64,000 nucleotides of DNA from CAWELS01 sp964468205. GTDB lineage: Bacteria > Acidobacteriota > Terriglobia > Bryobacterales > Bryobacteraceae. A program made the position numbers and the translations under genes. The notes below the pieces were generated by a model. That model worked only from the letters and a program-made list of their open reading frames with translations, made no database searches and had not been told where the DNA came from. The stretch's first letter is position 1, and each line of letters begins with the position of its first letter. The stretch lies in assembly GCA_964468205.1 (NCBI GenBank), contig CAYXVG010000028.1:21101-85100 (forward strand), written 5' to 3'. This document shows, piece by piece, positions 12,161 to 21,131 of this stretch.

Positions 12161-12175
12161 ATTGGTTTGTCCAAT
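12161..12175. promoter_or_regulatory. Palindromic operator O2 (ATTGG-N5-CCAAT)
   Basis: ATTGGTTTGTCCAAT: the same perfect 5-bp arms as O1. It lies 17 bases before the GH127 ATG, a position where a bound regulator would block transcription initiation or elongation. The shared arms with O1 make the divergent FCD regulator the obvious ligand. Confidence 0.7.
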
Positions 12176-12192
12176 AATTCTTAAGGTTGGAA

Positions 12193-14181
12193 ATGCCTCG
12201 CTATTTTGTTTTTCTCGTTACTATGTCGCTCCTGGCCAGCGGCCTCCCCGATGACCGCGGCATCACCGGGGTCTCCAATAGCCCTCACGTCAAGATCAAG
12301 AATCTCAATATCGGAGAGGTCCGTTGGACCGGCGGATTCTGGGCCGAGAAGTGGGAAATCAACCGGAGCGTTTCGATCCCTGTTGTCTGGAAAGCGCTCA
12401 ACAATCCCGAAAACGGGGCTTCCTTCCGCAATTTCCTGCGCGTGAACGGCAAAGAGGAAGGAGGAGCGGCGCGGACCAATTGGGGTGACGGCGATGTCTA
12501 CAAGTACCTCGAATCCGTCGCCTACGTCTACGGCCTCACCGGCGACGAACGCCTGAACACCCACATGGACGAGATGATCGCCGAGTTCGCCGCCGCGCAG
12601 GATAGCGACGGCTACATTTCCACGCCGCAGAAGCTCAAAGGATTCGAGCGCTGGAGCAACCTGCACCACCACGAGCTCTACAATATGGGCCACCTCATGA
12701 CCGCCGCCAGCATCCACTACCGGGTGACGGGCAAAACCAGCTTCCTGAAGGTCGCGGAAAAGCTTGGCGACTACCTGTACGATGTCTTCGCGCCGCGGCC
12801 GAAGGAGTTGGCCCACTTCGGATTCAATCCCTCGAATATCATGGGCGCCGCGGAGCTTTACCGCTCCACCGGCAACCGCAAGTACATTGAACTCGCTGGC
12901 ATATTCGTGGACATGCGCGGCTCTCAACCCGGCGGCCCGGACCTCAACCAGCAGCGCATTCCCCTCCGCAAGGAAACCGAGGCTGTCGGCCACGCCGTAA
13001 CAGCCAACTACCTCTATGCCGGCGCCGCCGACGTCTATGGCGAAACCGGCGAGCAGGCCCTCCTCGACGCTCTCGAGCGCATCTGGACCAACGCGACCAC
13101 CCAGAAAGTGTACGTCACCGGGGCTGTGGGCAATCTGTTCAAGGGCTACTACCGCGACAATCACGAGATGCACGAGGCCTACGGCATCGGCTATGAACTG
13201 CCGCTCCGGTTGGGCTACAACGAGACCTGCGCCAACATCGGCAACGCCATGTGGAACTGGCGCATGCTCTCGCTCACCGGCGAGGCGAAATACGCCGATA
13301 TGATGGAGCGGGTACTCTACAACTCCATGCTCCCAGCCGTTGCCGCCGACGGCAGCGGATTCATGTACAACAACCCGCTCCGCCGCCACGCCCACGAACT
13401 CCCGAAGATTATGCGGCGGAACGATCCCTGGGAGCGCACCGGCATTCTGCAATGTTACTGCTGCCCGCCGTCAGTGACGCGCACAATCGGCAAGCTGCCG
13501 GGCTGGGTCTACGGGAAGTCGGACGGCGCGCTTTGGGTCCACTTATACGGGAGCAACGAGGCCGAAACGGGATTCGCCGGAGGCGTGCTGAAGATCCGCC
13601 AGGAAACGGACTACCCTTGGGACGGTGCGGTGAGAATCACCCTTGAGGAGACCCCGGGAACGAGTTTTGCGCTAATGCTTCGGATCCCCGAATGGGCCGG
13701 CGGAGCAACCATCGCCGTCAATGGCCGTCCCATAAAAGGAAGCCTGCCCGGTCAGTCGTACGAGGAGATTCGCCGCCGGTGGGAACCGGGAGACACCGTC
13801 GCACTGAACCTTCCCATGGAGCCCCGCCTGGTGGTGGCGAACCCGTACGTGGAAGACACGCGGGGCCAGGTGGCGGTGATGCGCGGGCCGATTGTTTATG
13901 CGTTGGAGTCGCCTGACCTGCCGCCGTCCGTGCGTGTCAGCGACATCCACCTGCCCGCGAAGATCGATCTACGGCCACGCCACCACAACGGACTGCTTGG
14001 CGGCGTCACCGTGCTCGAAGGCCGCGCTTTCTCGATTCGAACGGGAGACTGGACCCGCGCGCTTTACCAAACCCTCCGCGCGCCGGAGCGCAAGGAGATC
14101 GACGTTACCTTGATCCCCTATTACGCCTGGGCGAATCGCGGTCCCTCGCACATGACTGTCTGGATACCGGTGGTGTTTTAA
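12193..14181 (+). CDS. GH127-type beta-L-arabinofuranosidase (DUF1680), exported
   Basis: A 662-residue glycosidase with an (alpha/alpha)6 barrel. A weak signal peptide follows the ATG at 12193 (PRYFVFLVTMSLLASG); a TTG six bases upstream is also possible. The family active site is complete: Glu344 and Cys346 in YNETCANIG, and Cys423-Cys424 in CYCCPPS. These match the Glu-Cys-Cys-Cys zinc site of characterised GH127 enzymes, in which a cysteine is the nucleophile. It should release terminal beta-L-arabinofuranose or a related sugar in the periplasm. It is divergent from the FCD regulator, which probably controls it. Confidence 0.9.
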   Translation: MPRYFVFLVTMSLLASGLPDDRGITGVSNSPHVKIKNLNIGEVRWTGGFWAEKWEINRSVSIPVVWKALNNPENGASFRNFLRVNGKEEGGAARTNWGDGDVYKYLESVAYVYGLTGDERLNTHMDEMIAEFAAAQDSDGYISTPQKLKGFERWSNLHHHELYNMGHLMTAASIHYRVTGKTSFLKVAEKLGDYLYDVFAPRPKELAHFGFNPSNIMGAAELYRSTGNRKYIELAGIFVDMRGSQPGGPDLNQQRIPLRKETEAVGHAVTANYLYAGAADVYGETGEQALLDALERIWTNATTQKVYVTGAVGNLFKGYYRDNHEMHEAYGIGYELPLRLGYNETCANIGNAMWNWRMLSLTGEAKYADMMERVLYNSMLPAVAADGSGFMYNNPLRRHAHELPKIMRRNDPWERTGILQCYCCPPSVTRTIGKLPGWVYGKSDGALWVHLYGSNEAETGFAGGVLKIRQETDYPWDGAVRITLEETPGTSFALMLRIPEWAGGATIAVNGRPIKGSLPGQSYEEIRRRWEPGDTVALNLPMEPRLVVANPYVEDTRGQVAVMRGPIVYALESPDLPPSVRVSDIHLPAKIDLRPRHHNGLLGGVTVLEGRAFSIRTGDWTRALYQTLRAPERKEIDVTLIPYYAWANRGPSHMTVWIPVVF

Positions 14182-14359
14182 CAGGTTCGTCCCCAGGCGG
14201 TGCTGTAGACTTGAGGATAAGGACTTGTGGGTCAGGCGCTTCTGCCTTCCAGGGGATTAGGGGTTCGCCTGCACCGCAAGTACCCTACCAGAACGAGCGC
14301 CCCGGGCATCCGCAAGGAAACGCCTTGGAGGAGAACAGAGTCAAGCATTTAGACGAAAA

Positions 14360-16879
14360 GTGCCGCATCCTCAAAGCAGATATTCACTCATTGTAGCCGC
14401 GCAGGCCGCACTCCTCTGCGTGCTGCCTTTACAGGCCGCCGCGCAGTCGTCCACCCTCACCGGCGAGGCCGTGTCCATCAGCCCGGACGGCGAGAAGTTC
14501 GTCGTGCCCGGGGCCACGGTCACGCTTGTTTCCGTTGACGAACTCGACCCTGAGGCCGCGCATCCCACCGCGGAAACCAATGAAGTGGGCGTCTTTCGGT
14601 TTCCCAACGTCGACGACGGATGCTATCAATTGCTTGGGCGGTCGCCGGGCCTTCAGGGTACCTCCGATATCTTCTGCCTGCCGATGGCCGATGGCCTCAG
14701 TATCACGCTTCGCCTCGAACCGGAGGTGGTGGTGGAATCCATCGACGTCACCGCCACGGCTATCGGCCTGAACCCGGAGCAAACCAGCGCCACCGAATCC
14801 GTTGGTACCTCCCCGCTCGAGCATGCTCCGAAAATGAACAAGCAGTTCCAGGACGTGATGCCGCTGCTGCCCGGCGTCTACAAAGGCCCCGAGGGCGAGT
14901 TAAATATGAGCGGTGCGCGAACCTCCGAAACCGGGGCGCGATTCAACGGCATGGACATCACCGATCCCGTCAGCGGGACTTCACCGTTCAGCCTTCCCCT
15001 TGGGACCGTCGCCAGCGTGAACGTGCTCTCGAATCCTTATGATGCGCAGTACGGCGGCTTCGCCGGCGCTGTCTCCACCGTCAACACGAAGGCGGCTGAT
15101 CTCACTGACTACAACTTCGCGATACAGGACTTCGTCCCCCGCCCGCGGCGCACCGACGGCAGCATCGTCGGCCTCGAAGCCTGGGGACCCCGGCTCACCG
15201 TGTCCGGCCCCATTCGCAAAGGCAAGCTCGCCTTCCTCCACTCCACGGAATACCTGTTCGTGCGCTTCCCGCAGCAGGACGCCAATCTCCCCCCGCTGGC
15301 CCGCGATACCGAGCGCGAGGCGTTCACGATGTACAACCAGTTCGACATCCAGCACTCGGTGACGAACCGCACCTCGGTCGGCCTGCTCATTTATCCGGCG
15401 AAAATCAACTTTCACGGACTGAACGCGTTCAACGTGCAGGAGTCCACCCCGGATCTGCGACGCCGCGGCTATCTCGCTTCGTTCCAGAACCGGTATGATT
15501 TCGGAGCCGGCGCAGCGCTTACCTCGAAGGTCTCCTATCAGAAGCTCGACAAGGATGTGAAGCCGCGCGGCTACGATCCGTACAATGTCGGCCTCGAGAA
15601 GGCTCTCGGTTCCTTCTTCAATCGTGAAGGCCGGAGCGCCATCCGCCGTTTCTGGTCAGAGGAGTTCAGCTTCAAGCCATTTACACTCCGGGGCACGCAC
15701 CAGTTCCGTACCGGCCTCGAAGTGACCAGCCAGACCTTCCACGGCAGCCAGCTTTTTAATCCTGTCACCTGGCTCGGCGCCGGCGAGCGTCCCGTGCTGC
15801 GGGCGGATTTCGGCCCCGCGGCGAGCCTTCGTGGAGACAAGCGCGACTACGCGGGCTACGTCCACGATCACTGGTCCTTCTCCCGCTCTCTCACGCTCGA
15901 CCTTGGCTTCCGTTTTGAGCGCGACTCCATCGTCAGGGACACGAATCCCGGCTTCCGCGCCGGCTTCGCCTACGAACTGGGGAAAGACGCGCGGACTGTT
16001 TTGCGCGGCGGCGCGGGTCTCTTCTACAATCGCACCAACCTCATCGTCACAGCCTTCCCGGAACTCCCCTCTCGTACCGAAACGGGGTTTGACGCAACCG
16101 GGAACATTGTCTCCGAACTCACTTTCGAGAACCGGCTGCGGGGGCCGTTCCGCAACGCCAGAAGCCTCGGCTGGAACCTGCAGCTCGACCGCCAGGTGTT
16201 CGACGACCTATTCGTGCGAGCCGGCTACCAGCAGCGGCAAACCCGCGATAACTGGGTGGTTGATCGGGAAGAGAACGTCGGGGCGGCCGGCGTCAGCTCC
16301 GCGATGAACTACTTCACCCTCGCAAGCGACGGCCGCGACACCTATCGCGAATGGCAGTTCACCGTCCGCTACCGCCTCCCCCGCAACGGACAGGTCACTG
16401 GATCTTACGTGCGCTCGGCGGCCGTCGGGGATCTGAACGACCTCGGCGCCATCTACGGCGCCACCCCGGCCGAGCTCATCCGCGACAACCAGCGTTCCCT
16501 GCTCGACTTCGACGCCCCGCATCGCTTCGTCATCTGGTCCGACCTGGGGTTTCCCCATGACATTCGCTTCGTGCCTTTTCTCGAATTGCGCAGCGGCTTC
16601 CCCTACTCGCTGGTGGACGAGGGCCGCGGCTATTTCGGTCCCGCCAACCGCGCCGGCCGTTTCCCTCTCTATCAGTCTCTCGACGCCCAGCTCACGAAGC
16701 GCATCGCCTTCTGGGTCTTCGGGCGCGAACGAGTGGTTCGCTTCGGTGTTCGCTTTTTCAACGTGCTGAACAGCTTCAACCCCAACGACGTCCAGAACAA
16801 CATCGCCAGCCCCTACTTCGGCACTTTTTACCGCGGCCAGAAACGCCGCATCCGCTTCATGTTCGAACTCGGCAACTGA
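14360..16879 (+). CDS. TonB-dependent-receptor-like outer-membrane protein with carboxypeptidase-regulatory-like N-domain
   Basis: An 839-residue protein: signal peptide (to about residue 30, ending AAAQ), an Ig-like regulatory domain (about 30-115, GATVTLVSVDELDP), a plug-like region (SGARTSETGARFNGMDITDP, about 183-202) and a long beta-barrel ending in aromatic-rich strands. This is the Oar-like architecture common in Acidobacteriota, although 839 residues is short for the group. The start is odd: the only upstream start in frame is GTG at 14360, while a good GGAGGAGA ribosome site sits about 25 bases before it. It may import oligosaccharides released by the neighbouring enzymes; this is context only. 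Confidence 0.8.
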   Translation: MPHPQSRYSLIVAAQAALLCVLPLQAAAQSSTLTGEAVSISPDGEKFVVPGATVTLVSVDELDPEAAHPTAETNEVGVFRFPNVDDGCYQLLGRSPGLQGTSDIFCLPMADGLSITLRLEPEVVVESIDVTATAIGLNPEQTSATESVGTSPLEHAPKMNKQFQDVMPLLPGVYKGPEGELNMSGARTSETGARFNGMDITDPVSGTSPFSLPLGTVASVNVLSNPYDAQYGGFAGAVSTVNTKAADLTDYNFAIQDFVPRPRRTDGSIVGLEAWGPRLTVSGPIRKGKLAFLHSTEYLFVRFPQQDANLPPLARDTEREAFTMYNQFDIQHSVTNRTSVGLLIYPAKINFHGLNAFNVQESTPDLRRRGYLASFQNRYDFGAGAALTSKVSYQKLDKDVKPRGYDPYNVGLEKALGSFFNREGRSAIRRFWSEEFSFKPFTLRGTHQFRTGLEVTSQTFHGSQLFNPVTWLGAGERPVLRADFGPAASLRGDKRDYAGYVHDHWSFSRSLTLDLGFRFERDSIVRDTNPGFRAGFAYELGKDARTVLRGGAGLFYNRTNLIVTAFPELPSRTETGFDATGNIVSELTFENRLRGPFRNARSLGWNLQLDRQVFDDLFVRAGYQQRQTRDNWVVDREENVGAAGVSSAMNYFTLASDGRDTYREWQFTVRYRLPRNGQVTGSYVRSAAVGDLNDLGAIYGATPAELIRDNQRSLLDFDAPHRFVIWSDLGFPHDIRFVPFLELRSGFPYSLVDEGRGYFGPANRAGRFPLYQSLDAQLTKRIAFWVFGRERVVRFGVRFFNVLNSFNPNDVQNNIASPYFGTFYRGQKRRIRFMFELGN

Positions 16880-16985
16880 GAATAGAAGAAATCGTCGCGG
16901 CCGGTGGAGGGCGCCGGATCCTGTCAACCCGGAGAATCGCTTATCCGCGCAGACAGCGGCGCGGAGGTCCCGGACGTCTCAAATT

Positions 16986-17022
16986 GGGGCTCGCGGAGAC
17001 GGACAACGTCCCGGCGAGCCCC
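16986..17022. terminator. Candidate terminator hairpin between convergent genes
   Basis: GGGGCTCGC (16986-16994) pairs with GCGAGCCCC (17014-17022), a 9-bp GC-rich stem with a 19-base loop. It lies between the receptor gene end (16879) and the end of the small basic protein (17042). On the minus strand it is followed by AATTT, so it may serve the basic-protein gene best. Confidence 0.4.
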
Positions 17023-17041
17023 AGGCAGAAGTGATTCGCCG

Positions 17042-17161
17042 CTATTTGGCGGCTTTAGCCTTGGACTTAGACTTCGCGGCTGGTTTACGAGATTTCTTCG
17101 CAGCCTTTGGAGCCTCCTCCGCCGGGGCGGCGGCGGCCTTTTTGGTCTTCTTTTTCGGCAT
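17042..17161 (-). CDS. Tiny Lys/Ala-rich histone H1-like basic protein (39 aa)
   Basis: A short gene of 39 residues starting MPKKKTKKAAAAPAEEA and ending KSKSKAKAAK, made almost only of Lys, Ala, Pro, Glu and Ser. The composition matches the PAKKA-type tails of bacterial histone H1-like proteins, which bind DNA non-specifically. The start has an excellent ribosome site (GGAAGGGG, nine bases upstream of ATG), and a terminator-like hairpin lies downstream. There is no fold to recognise. The same composition appears as a C-terminal tail on the Hsp20 gene at 27189. Confidence 0.6.
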   Translation of the reverse strand: MPKKKTKKAAAAPAEEAPKAAKKSRKPAAKSKSKAKAAK

Positions 17162-17369
17162 TGATACAAACCCCTTCCGTCTATCGATTTACGCGGCTTA
17201 CGTTCAGTAAACCACGCAAACTTATCGTCGCCGTTCATGAAGAGAGAGTCGATAGTCCAAACAGGCTAATTTGGGCTACGGAATGAGGGGATCTTCGGTT
17301 CCTACGCCAGCGCCGCGAAACCTCTTGCCCGCGTTGTCGCCGCCCCTCCAAAACGGGTTATCATGCACC

Positions 17370-18959
17370 ATGGCCAATTGGAACCGTCGAGAATGGATAC
17401 AAGGCCTGGCTGCGGGCGCGCTATTGCCGGAGGCCGGAATGCCGGGCCAGGAGAGAGCAGGCGGGGAGTATTCGCTGTTCTGGGGGGATCTTCACAACCA
17501 TAGCGCCGTCGGCTACGCCAAGGGCTCTCTTGAACGCACCTACGACGTGGCCCTGGAACACCTGGACTTCCTCGCTTTCACTCCTCACGCGCAATGGCAC
17601 GATATGCCGGAGATGCCGAATGACGCCCATATGAAGTGGGTGAACGGCTTCAAGGTCACCAACGAGGCCTGGCCCCGGGTGCAGAAGATGGCCGCCGGCC
17701 ATAACGAACCCGGCAAGTTCGTCTCGTTCCTCGCCTACGAATGGCACTCCAGCTTCTTCGGCGACTATTGCCTTTACTACCCCGGCGACCATCTCGATCT
17801 GCGGTACTTCAATCACGTGCGAGACCTGCAGAAGTACGCGCGCGCGGCCGGGGCGGCGGTTTTACCGCACCATCTGGCGTACCGGCAGGGATGGCGGGGC
17901 GCGAACTGGGACTACCTGGATCCGCAAGTCAGCCCGGCGCTCGAGATTTTCTCCGAACATGGCCTCTCCGAGTGCGATCGCGGGCCCGGCGACTACATCC
18001 GCCACAGCAACGGCCCCCGCTGGAGCCGCAACACCCTCCGCGAGGCTTTGAATCGCGGATTCCGGGTGGGGGTGATTGCGTCCTCGGACGACCATTTCGG
18101 ATACCCGGGCGCCTATGGGGAAGGGCTTGTGGGAATCTTCGCCGAAGACCTTTCCCGCGAGGCGCTGCTCGATGCGATCTGGAAGCGGAGGACCATCGCC
18201 GTCACCGGCGATCGCATACATCTCGAAGCCCGGTTAAACGGCCAGTGGATGGGCTCCGAGCTGCCTTTCGCGGCGGACCGGGAGTTCGACGTGCAGGTCG
18301 CCGCGAGTGACGAGATCGACCGCATCGACATCATCAAGAATGGCCGCACCATCCACCGGCATTTCCCGGAAGACCACGCGGCCGGCGGAGCGCCGTGGCC
18401 CGGCGAAGCCCTCTGCCGCCTCGAATTCGGCTGGGGACCTTGGGCCGCACTCAACATGGCCCGCGTTTGCGACTGGGCGGGGACTATCGCCATCAAGAAC
18501 GGCACGATCCGCTCGGTGACCCCGTGCTTCCAGTCCGGGCCTTACGAAGAAGAGCGTCGAAACAAGATCCTGTCCCGATCCGAGCATTCCTGCCGGTTCC
18601 AGCTCTACACCTCGCGCCGCGAGGCCTTCGAGGAAAGAGCCACGAACTCGCTGGTGCTCCACGTCGCCGGCGGGAAGAACGCGCTACTCGAACTGCGCCT
18701 CACCAATCCGTCGGAGATCGCATTCCGCCGGACGCTGGGCGAGTTGGCCGAGCACAACGAGATTGAGTTCACCGGACCCTTCACCAGCGAGTCATTCATT
18801 GTCCACCGCCTCGTAACGCCAGACTTTTTCCGTTCCCGATTCCGGTTCACGGACAAGGGCGGGCCGGACCAAACGGATTGGTACTACGTGAGGGTCACCG
18901 AAGCCAACGGCCATCAGGCTTGGTCCTCGCCGTTCTGGGTAGAGTCCCGCAAAGCCTGA
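17370..18959 (+). CDS. PHP-like / DUF3604 family metal-dependent hydrolase, Tat-exported
   Basis: From the ATG at 17370 the protein is 529 residues. The N-terminus (NRREWIQGLAAGALL) looks like a Tat signal. The PHP-like metal motif GDLHNHSAVGY (His42, His44) is followed by LEHLDFLAFTPHAQWHD, where most relatives have TDH. Further conserved parts are VLPHHLAYRQ, IASSDDHFGYPGAYG and RRTIAVTGDRI. This matches the DUF3604 group, whose substrates are mostly unknown. The C-terminal part is beta-rich. Its 3' end overlaps the convergent YkgJ gene by 46 bases. Confidence 0.75.
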   Translation: MANWNRREWIQGLAAGALLPEAGMPGQERAGGEYSLFWGDLHNHSAVGYAKGSLERTYDVALEHLDFLAFTPHAQWHDMPEMPNDAHMKWVNGFKVTNEAWPRVQKMAAGHNEPGKFVSFLAYEWHSSFFGDYCLYYPGDHLDLRYFNHVRDLQKYARAAGAAVLPHHLAYRQGWRGANWDYLDPQVSPALEIFSEHGLSECDRGPGDYIRHSNGPRWSRNTLREALNRGFRVGVIASSDDHFGYPGAYGEGLVGIFAEDLSREALLDAIWKRRTIAVTGDRIHLEARLNGQWMGSELPFAADREFDVQVAASDEIDRIDIIKNGRTIHRHFPEDHAAGGAPWPGEALCRLEFGWGPWAALNMARVCDWAGTIAIKNGTIRSVTPCFQSGPYEEERRNKILSRSEHSCRFQLYTSRREAFEERATNSLVLHVAGGKNALLELRLTNPSEIAFRRTLGELAEHNEIEFTGPFTSESFIVHRLVTPDFFRSRFRFTDKGGPDQTDWYYVRVTEANGHQAWSSPFWVESRKA

Positions 18960-19654
18960 CCGCCCGCCACCAGGATCTCCCGTCGCTGATTTCGCCGGGA
19001 TGAGCGGGGGGTTGCCGCGGCGGGTTGGCTCGCCGGATTCCGGCTGTCCAGTCCGCGCAATAGAGCATAGCCGATCAGAGTCTGCTGCAATCCGGTATCG
19101 AGCAGCAAGGAGATTTCGTAGCTCTCGGGGTCGACATCGACGCGGGACGCTTCCACCTCGGCCTCGTCCGCCCCGATGAAGCAGAGTTCGCAATGGGGGA
19201 GCGGATGGCCGCCAAAGCTGACCGGGGGGCCGGCGGCGCGGCAGGCGACCGGGCGGTGCTCGTAGATCTCGCAGACGCGCGTCTCCGGATGGAGCGCCGG
19301 ACAGGGAACGCCGGCGTGTCGCGCGAAGAAACGTTCCCGCTCCTCGCGCGCGCCACGGAGAATGCCGGTGTCCGGATCGCCCGGAAAGTCCGGCGCGGCG
19401 AGCGCCACCGCCCGCCGCGCCCGGTCCGAAATCCGCTGGGCCCGCTCCGGATCCTGCTCTTCCAGCAGCCGCACCCCAAGCGCAAGACGCCGCGCGTCGA
19501 GACGATTGATGGGGATCATGCCATGGCAGCAATCGCCACAGCCAGGCCGGCAGGCAAGCCGATCCCCGGCACGGCGCTTCGCTTCCGCGTAACCGGCCTC
19601 GACGATCCGGAGGAGTTTCGCGTCGGCGCCTGCGAGCCACTGTTCCGAGGGCAT
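18914..19654 (-). CDS. YkgJ-family cysteine cluster protein
   Basis: A 246-residue cytosolic protein with the cluster Cys35-x3-Cys39-x2-Cys42-Cys43 (ACRPGCGDCC) and later cysteines in GVPCPALHPETRVCEIYEHRPVAC, the layout of the YkgJ / Fe-S or zinc-binding family. Beyond metal binding the function is unknown. The C-terminus is Arg/Gln-rich and runs 46 bases into the end of the convergent PHP-protein gene. It is oriented away from the adjacent tRNA-Pro. Confidence 0.82.
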   Translation of the reverse strand: MPSEQWLAGADAKLLRIVEAGYAEAKRRAGDRLACRPGCGDCCHGMIPINRLDARRLALGVRLLEEQDPERAQRISDRARRAVALAAPDFPGDPDTGILRGAREERERFFARHAGVPCPALHPETRVCEIYEHRPVACRAAGPPVSFGGHPLPHCELCFIGADEAEVEASRVDVDPESYEISLLLDTGLQQTLIGYALLRGLDSRNPASQPAAATPRSSRRNQRREILVAGGQALRDSTQNGEDQA

Positions 19655-19783
19655 CTCCTTCAGGCTAGCCGATACCAGCGGTCGATAAGATCCGGCGCGC
19701 CGCCACTTCCATGATAAACTCGGAGTGGAGAGCGCTCGATGCGCTCGTCCATCCCTTTCCGTTCACCACGGAAGCACCGTCGT

Positions 19784-19860
19784 CGGGGCGTAGCGCAGCC
19801 TGGTAGCGCATCTGCTTTGGGAGCAGAGGGTCGCAGGTTCAAATCCTGCCGCCCCGACCA
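19784..19860 (+). tRNA. tRNA-Pro (anticodon UGG)
   Basis: A 77-base cloverleaf including encoded CCA. Acceptor arms CGGGGCG and CGCCCCG, anticodon stem TCTGC/GCAGA with loop TTTGGGA giving anticodon TGG, and T-arm GCAGG-TTCAAAT-CCTGC. All arms pair fully. The flank after it has lower GC and carries a probably acquired peptidase gene. Confidence 0.97.
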
Positions 19861-20073
19861 AAAAAGAGACTCTACGCCTCTCCGGCAGCGCCTCTCCGCC
19901 AGAAACGGGGGCAGACCCCACCCCGGACTCTCCAAGAGCACAACAGGGGAGGACGTTGCTACCTGTTACCACCTGTGCACTGGTACCAGGTGAAGATTCG
20001 GTCCCTTCGCCCCCTTGACAAGCAAGACTGCAGGCGCGATACTCAATTTCATCCGAAAGTCACGGGGCCACAC

Positions 20074-20664
20074 ATGTCTATCACTTACGCTGGAATTACT
20101 CCCACACTTGTAATTGACACATCGGATCTGCAAGATACCGAAAAGCTTTCACCGCGAAACGGCAAGCTGGTCCGCAACAAGAATGGTGTTTGCATGTCGA
20201 TGGTTGTGGATTGGATTCAAAAATCTCTGCAAACCCCTGGCGGAGTTACCCAGAAGTCGCAGTTGAAAAGCGGCCTTGGGCTCGCTCTTGCACAGACGGC
20301 GTACATGCGGGGAGCCTTTGATGCCGATGATAGCCCCGAGGCGTTTATCGAGACTCATTCACTCAAGGTGAACGCTTCGTCCAGTCTCAAGAAGAAGTTC
20401 TTCGCGACAAAGAAGGGTCGATTCCAGAAGGTTGGCCAAGCATGTGCGGGCTTGGTTGGCTATGCGCAGATCAGCGTTTATGGGGACGGCGGGCACGCTC
20501 TCGGGTTTCGCCAGAAGAATGGCGTCGTGCAGTTCTTTGACCCGAATGAGGGTATCCTGCAGTTCAACTCCGGCCAGGAGTTCGCGAAGTGGTTTCCATC
20601 GTACATGCTGGGCGAATATCCCGATCTGCTTGACGAGGTGGTTGTGAGAAAGGTCAAAGGCTAG
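20074..20664 (+). CDS. C58-like (YopT/AvrPphB) cysteine peptidase
   Basis: From the ATG at 20074 the protein has 196 residues. It carries the papain-like triad of peptidase family C58 in the right order: Cys40 in NKNGVCMSMVVDWI, His141 in YGDGGHALGFRQ, and Asp156 in VQFFDPNEGILQF. The length fits a single catalytic domain. There is no signal peptide or membrane segment. Family members are mostly host-directed effectors, and related domains occur in polymorphic toxins, but no secretion or immunity gene is adjacent. Base composition is clearly less GC-rich than the surroundings and it follows tRNA-Pro, which suggests transfer. The assignment rests on motifs only. Confidence 0.65.
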   Translation: MSITYAGITPTLVIDTSDLQDTEKLSPRNGKLVRNKNGVCMSMVVDWIQKSLQTPGGVTQKSQLKSGLGLALAQTAYMRGAFDADDSPEAFIETHSLKVNASSSLKKKFFATKKGRFQKVGQACAGLVGYAQISVYGDGGHALGFRQKNGVVQFFDPNEGILQFNSGQEFAKWFPSYMLGEYPDLLDEVVVRKVKG

Positions 20665-20825
20665 CACCTGTTTTTCGCCCACCGGCTTTGGTGCAGCTTA
20701 TCCTGGGCCTCTTGATTAAGAGATCAGACATTTCGGGGGTGACGGCCTCAGTCTACAAACGGCCCGGAGCGCGTGAGTCATCGAGCGGAGCACTACATCG
20801 CGCCCGCCCCTTCAGCTTGAACCAG

Positions 20826-21131
20826 CTAACTGGGCTCTACGATTTCCTCGCAAACACAGGCTGGAGACTGTAACCACTCGTACCCGGACGGGCAACCACC
20901 GGGCGGCGGCTCACACTCTCCGACGCCCTCGCAGGCCGGGCAGCCACCCGGGCCATCGCATAGCTCGTCCAGAGCATGCGCCTGATGCGGGTTGTGACCG
21001 GTTCCATCACTCCAGGATTTCGCGCTCACCACGACAATGTGCGCGTTTTCGGGGTTTCCAGGCGGCACGTGACAAACTGCGATCTTATCGCCGGCGGCCA
21101 CCTCCGCCGGGGACACGCCCCGGACAAACAA
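20826..21131 (-). pseudogene. Fragment of a secreted CHVPPGN-type cysteine-rich protein
   Basis: A 101-residue frame with the recognisable surface-protein module KIAVCHVPPGNPENAHIVVV, later GHNPHQAHALDE, and then a Cys/Pro/Gly-rich tail (CDGPGGCPACEGVGECEPPP). Such modules sit in long secreted proteins. Here there is no signal peptide, the first possible start is a TTG two codons after an in-frame TAG, and flanking DNA is non-coding. It is most likely the surviving end of a larger gene, stranded in the low-coding region after tRNA-Pro. Confidence 0.5.

Noticed and set aside
12181..13452. Long minus-strand open frame of about 423 codons
   Set aside because: It is antisense to the well-supported GH127 gene, has low-complexity Val/Gly/Ala content and no motif. 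It is a high-GC shadow frame.
18792..19640. Arg-rich minus-strand open frame of 282 codons
   Set aside because: It is frame-shifted against the YkgJ gene, whose cysteine cluster is clear, and overlaps the PHP-protein gene further.
19784..19860. tRNA-Pro as an attachment site for an island holding the C58 peptidase
   Set aside because: No second copy of the tRNA-Pro 3' end was found by eye downstream, so an att-bounded element cannot be claimed.
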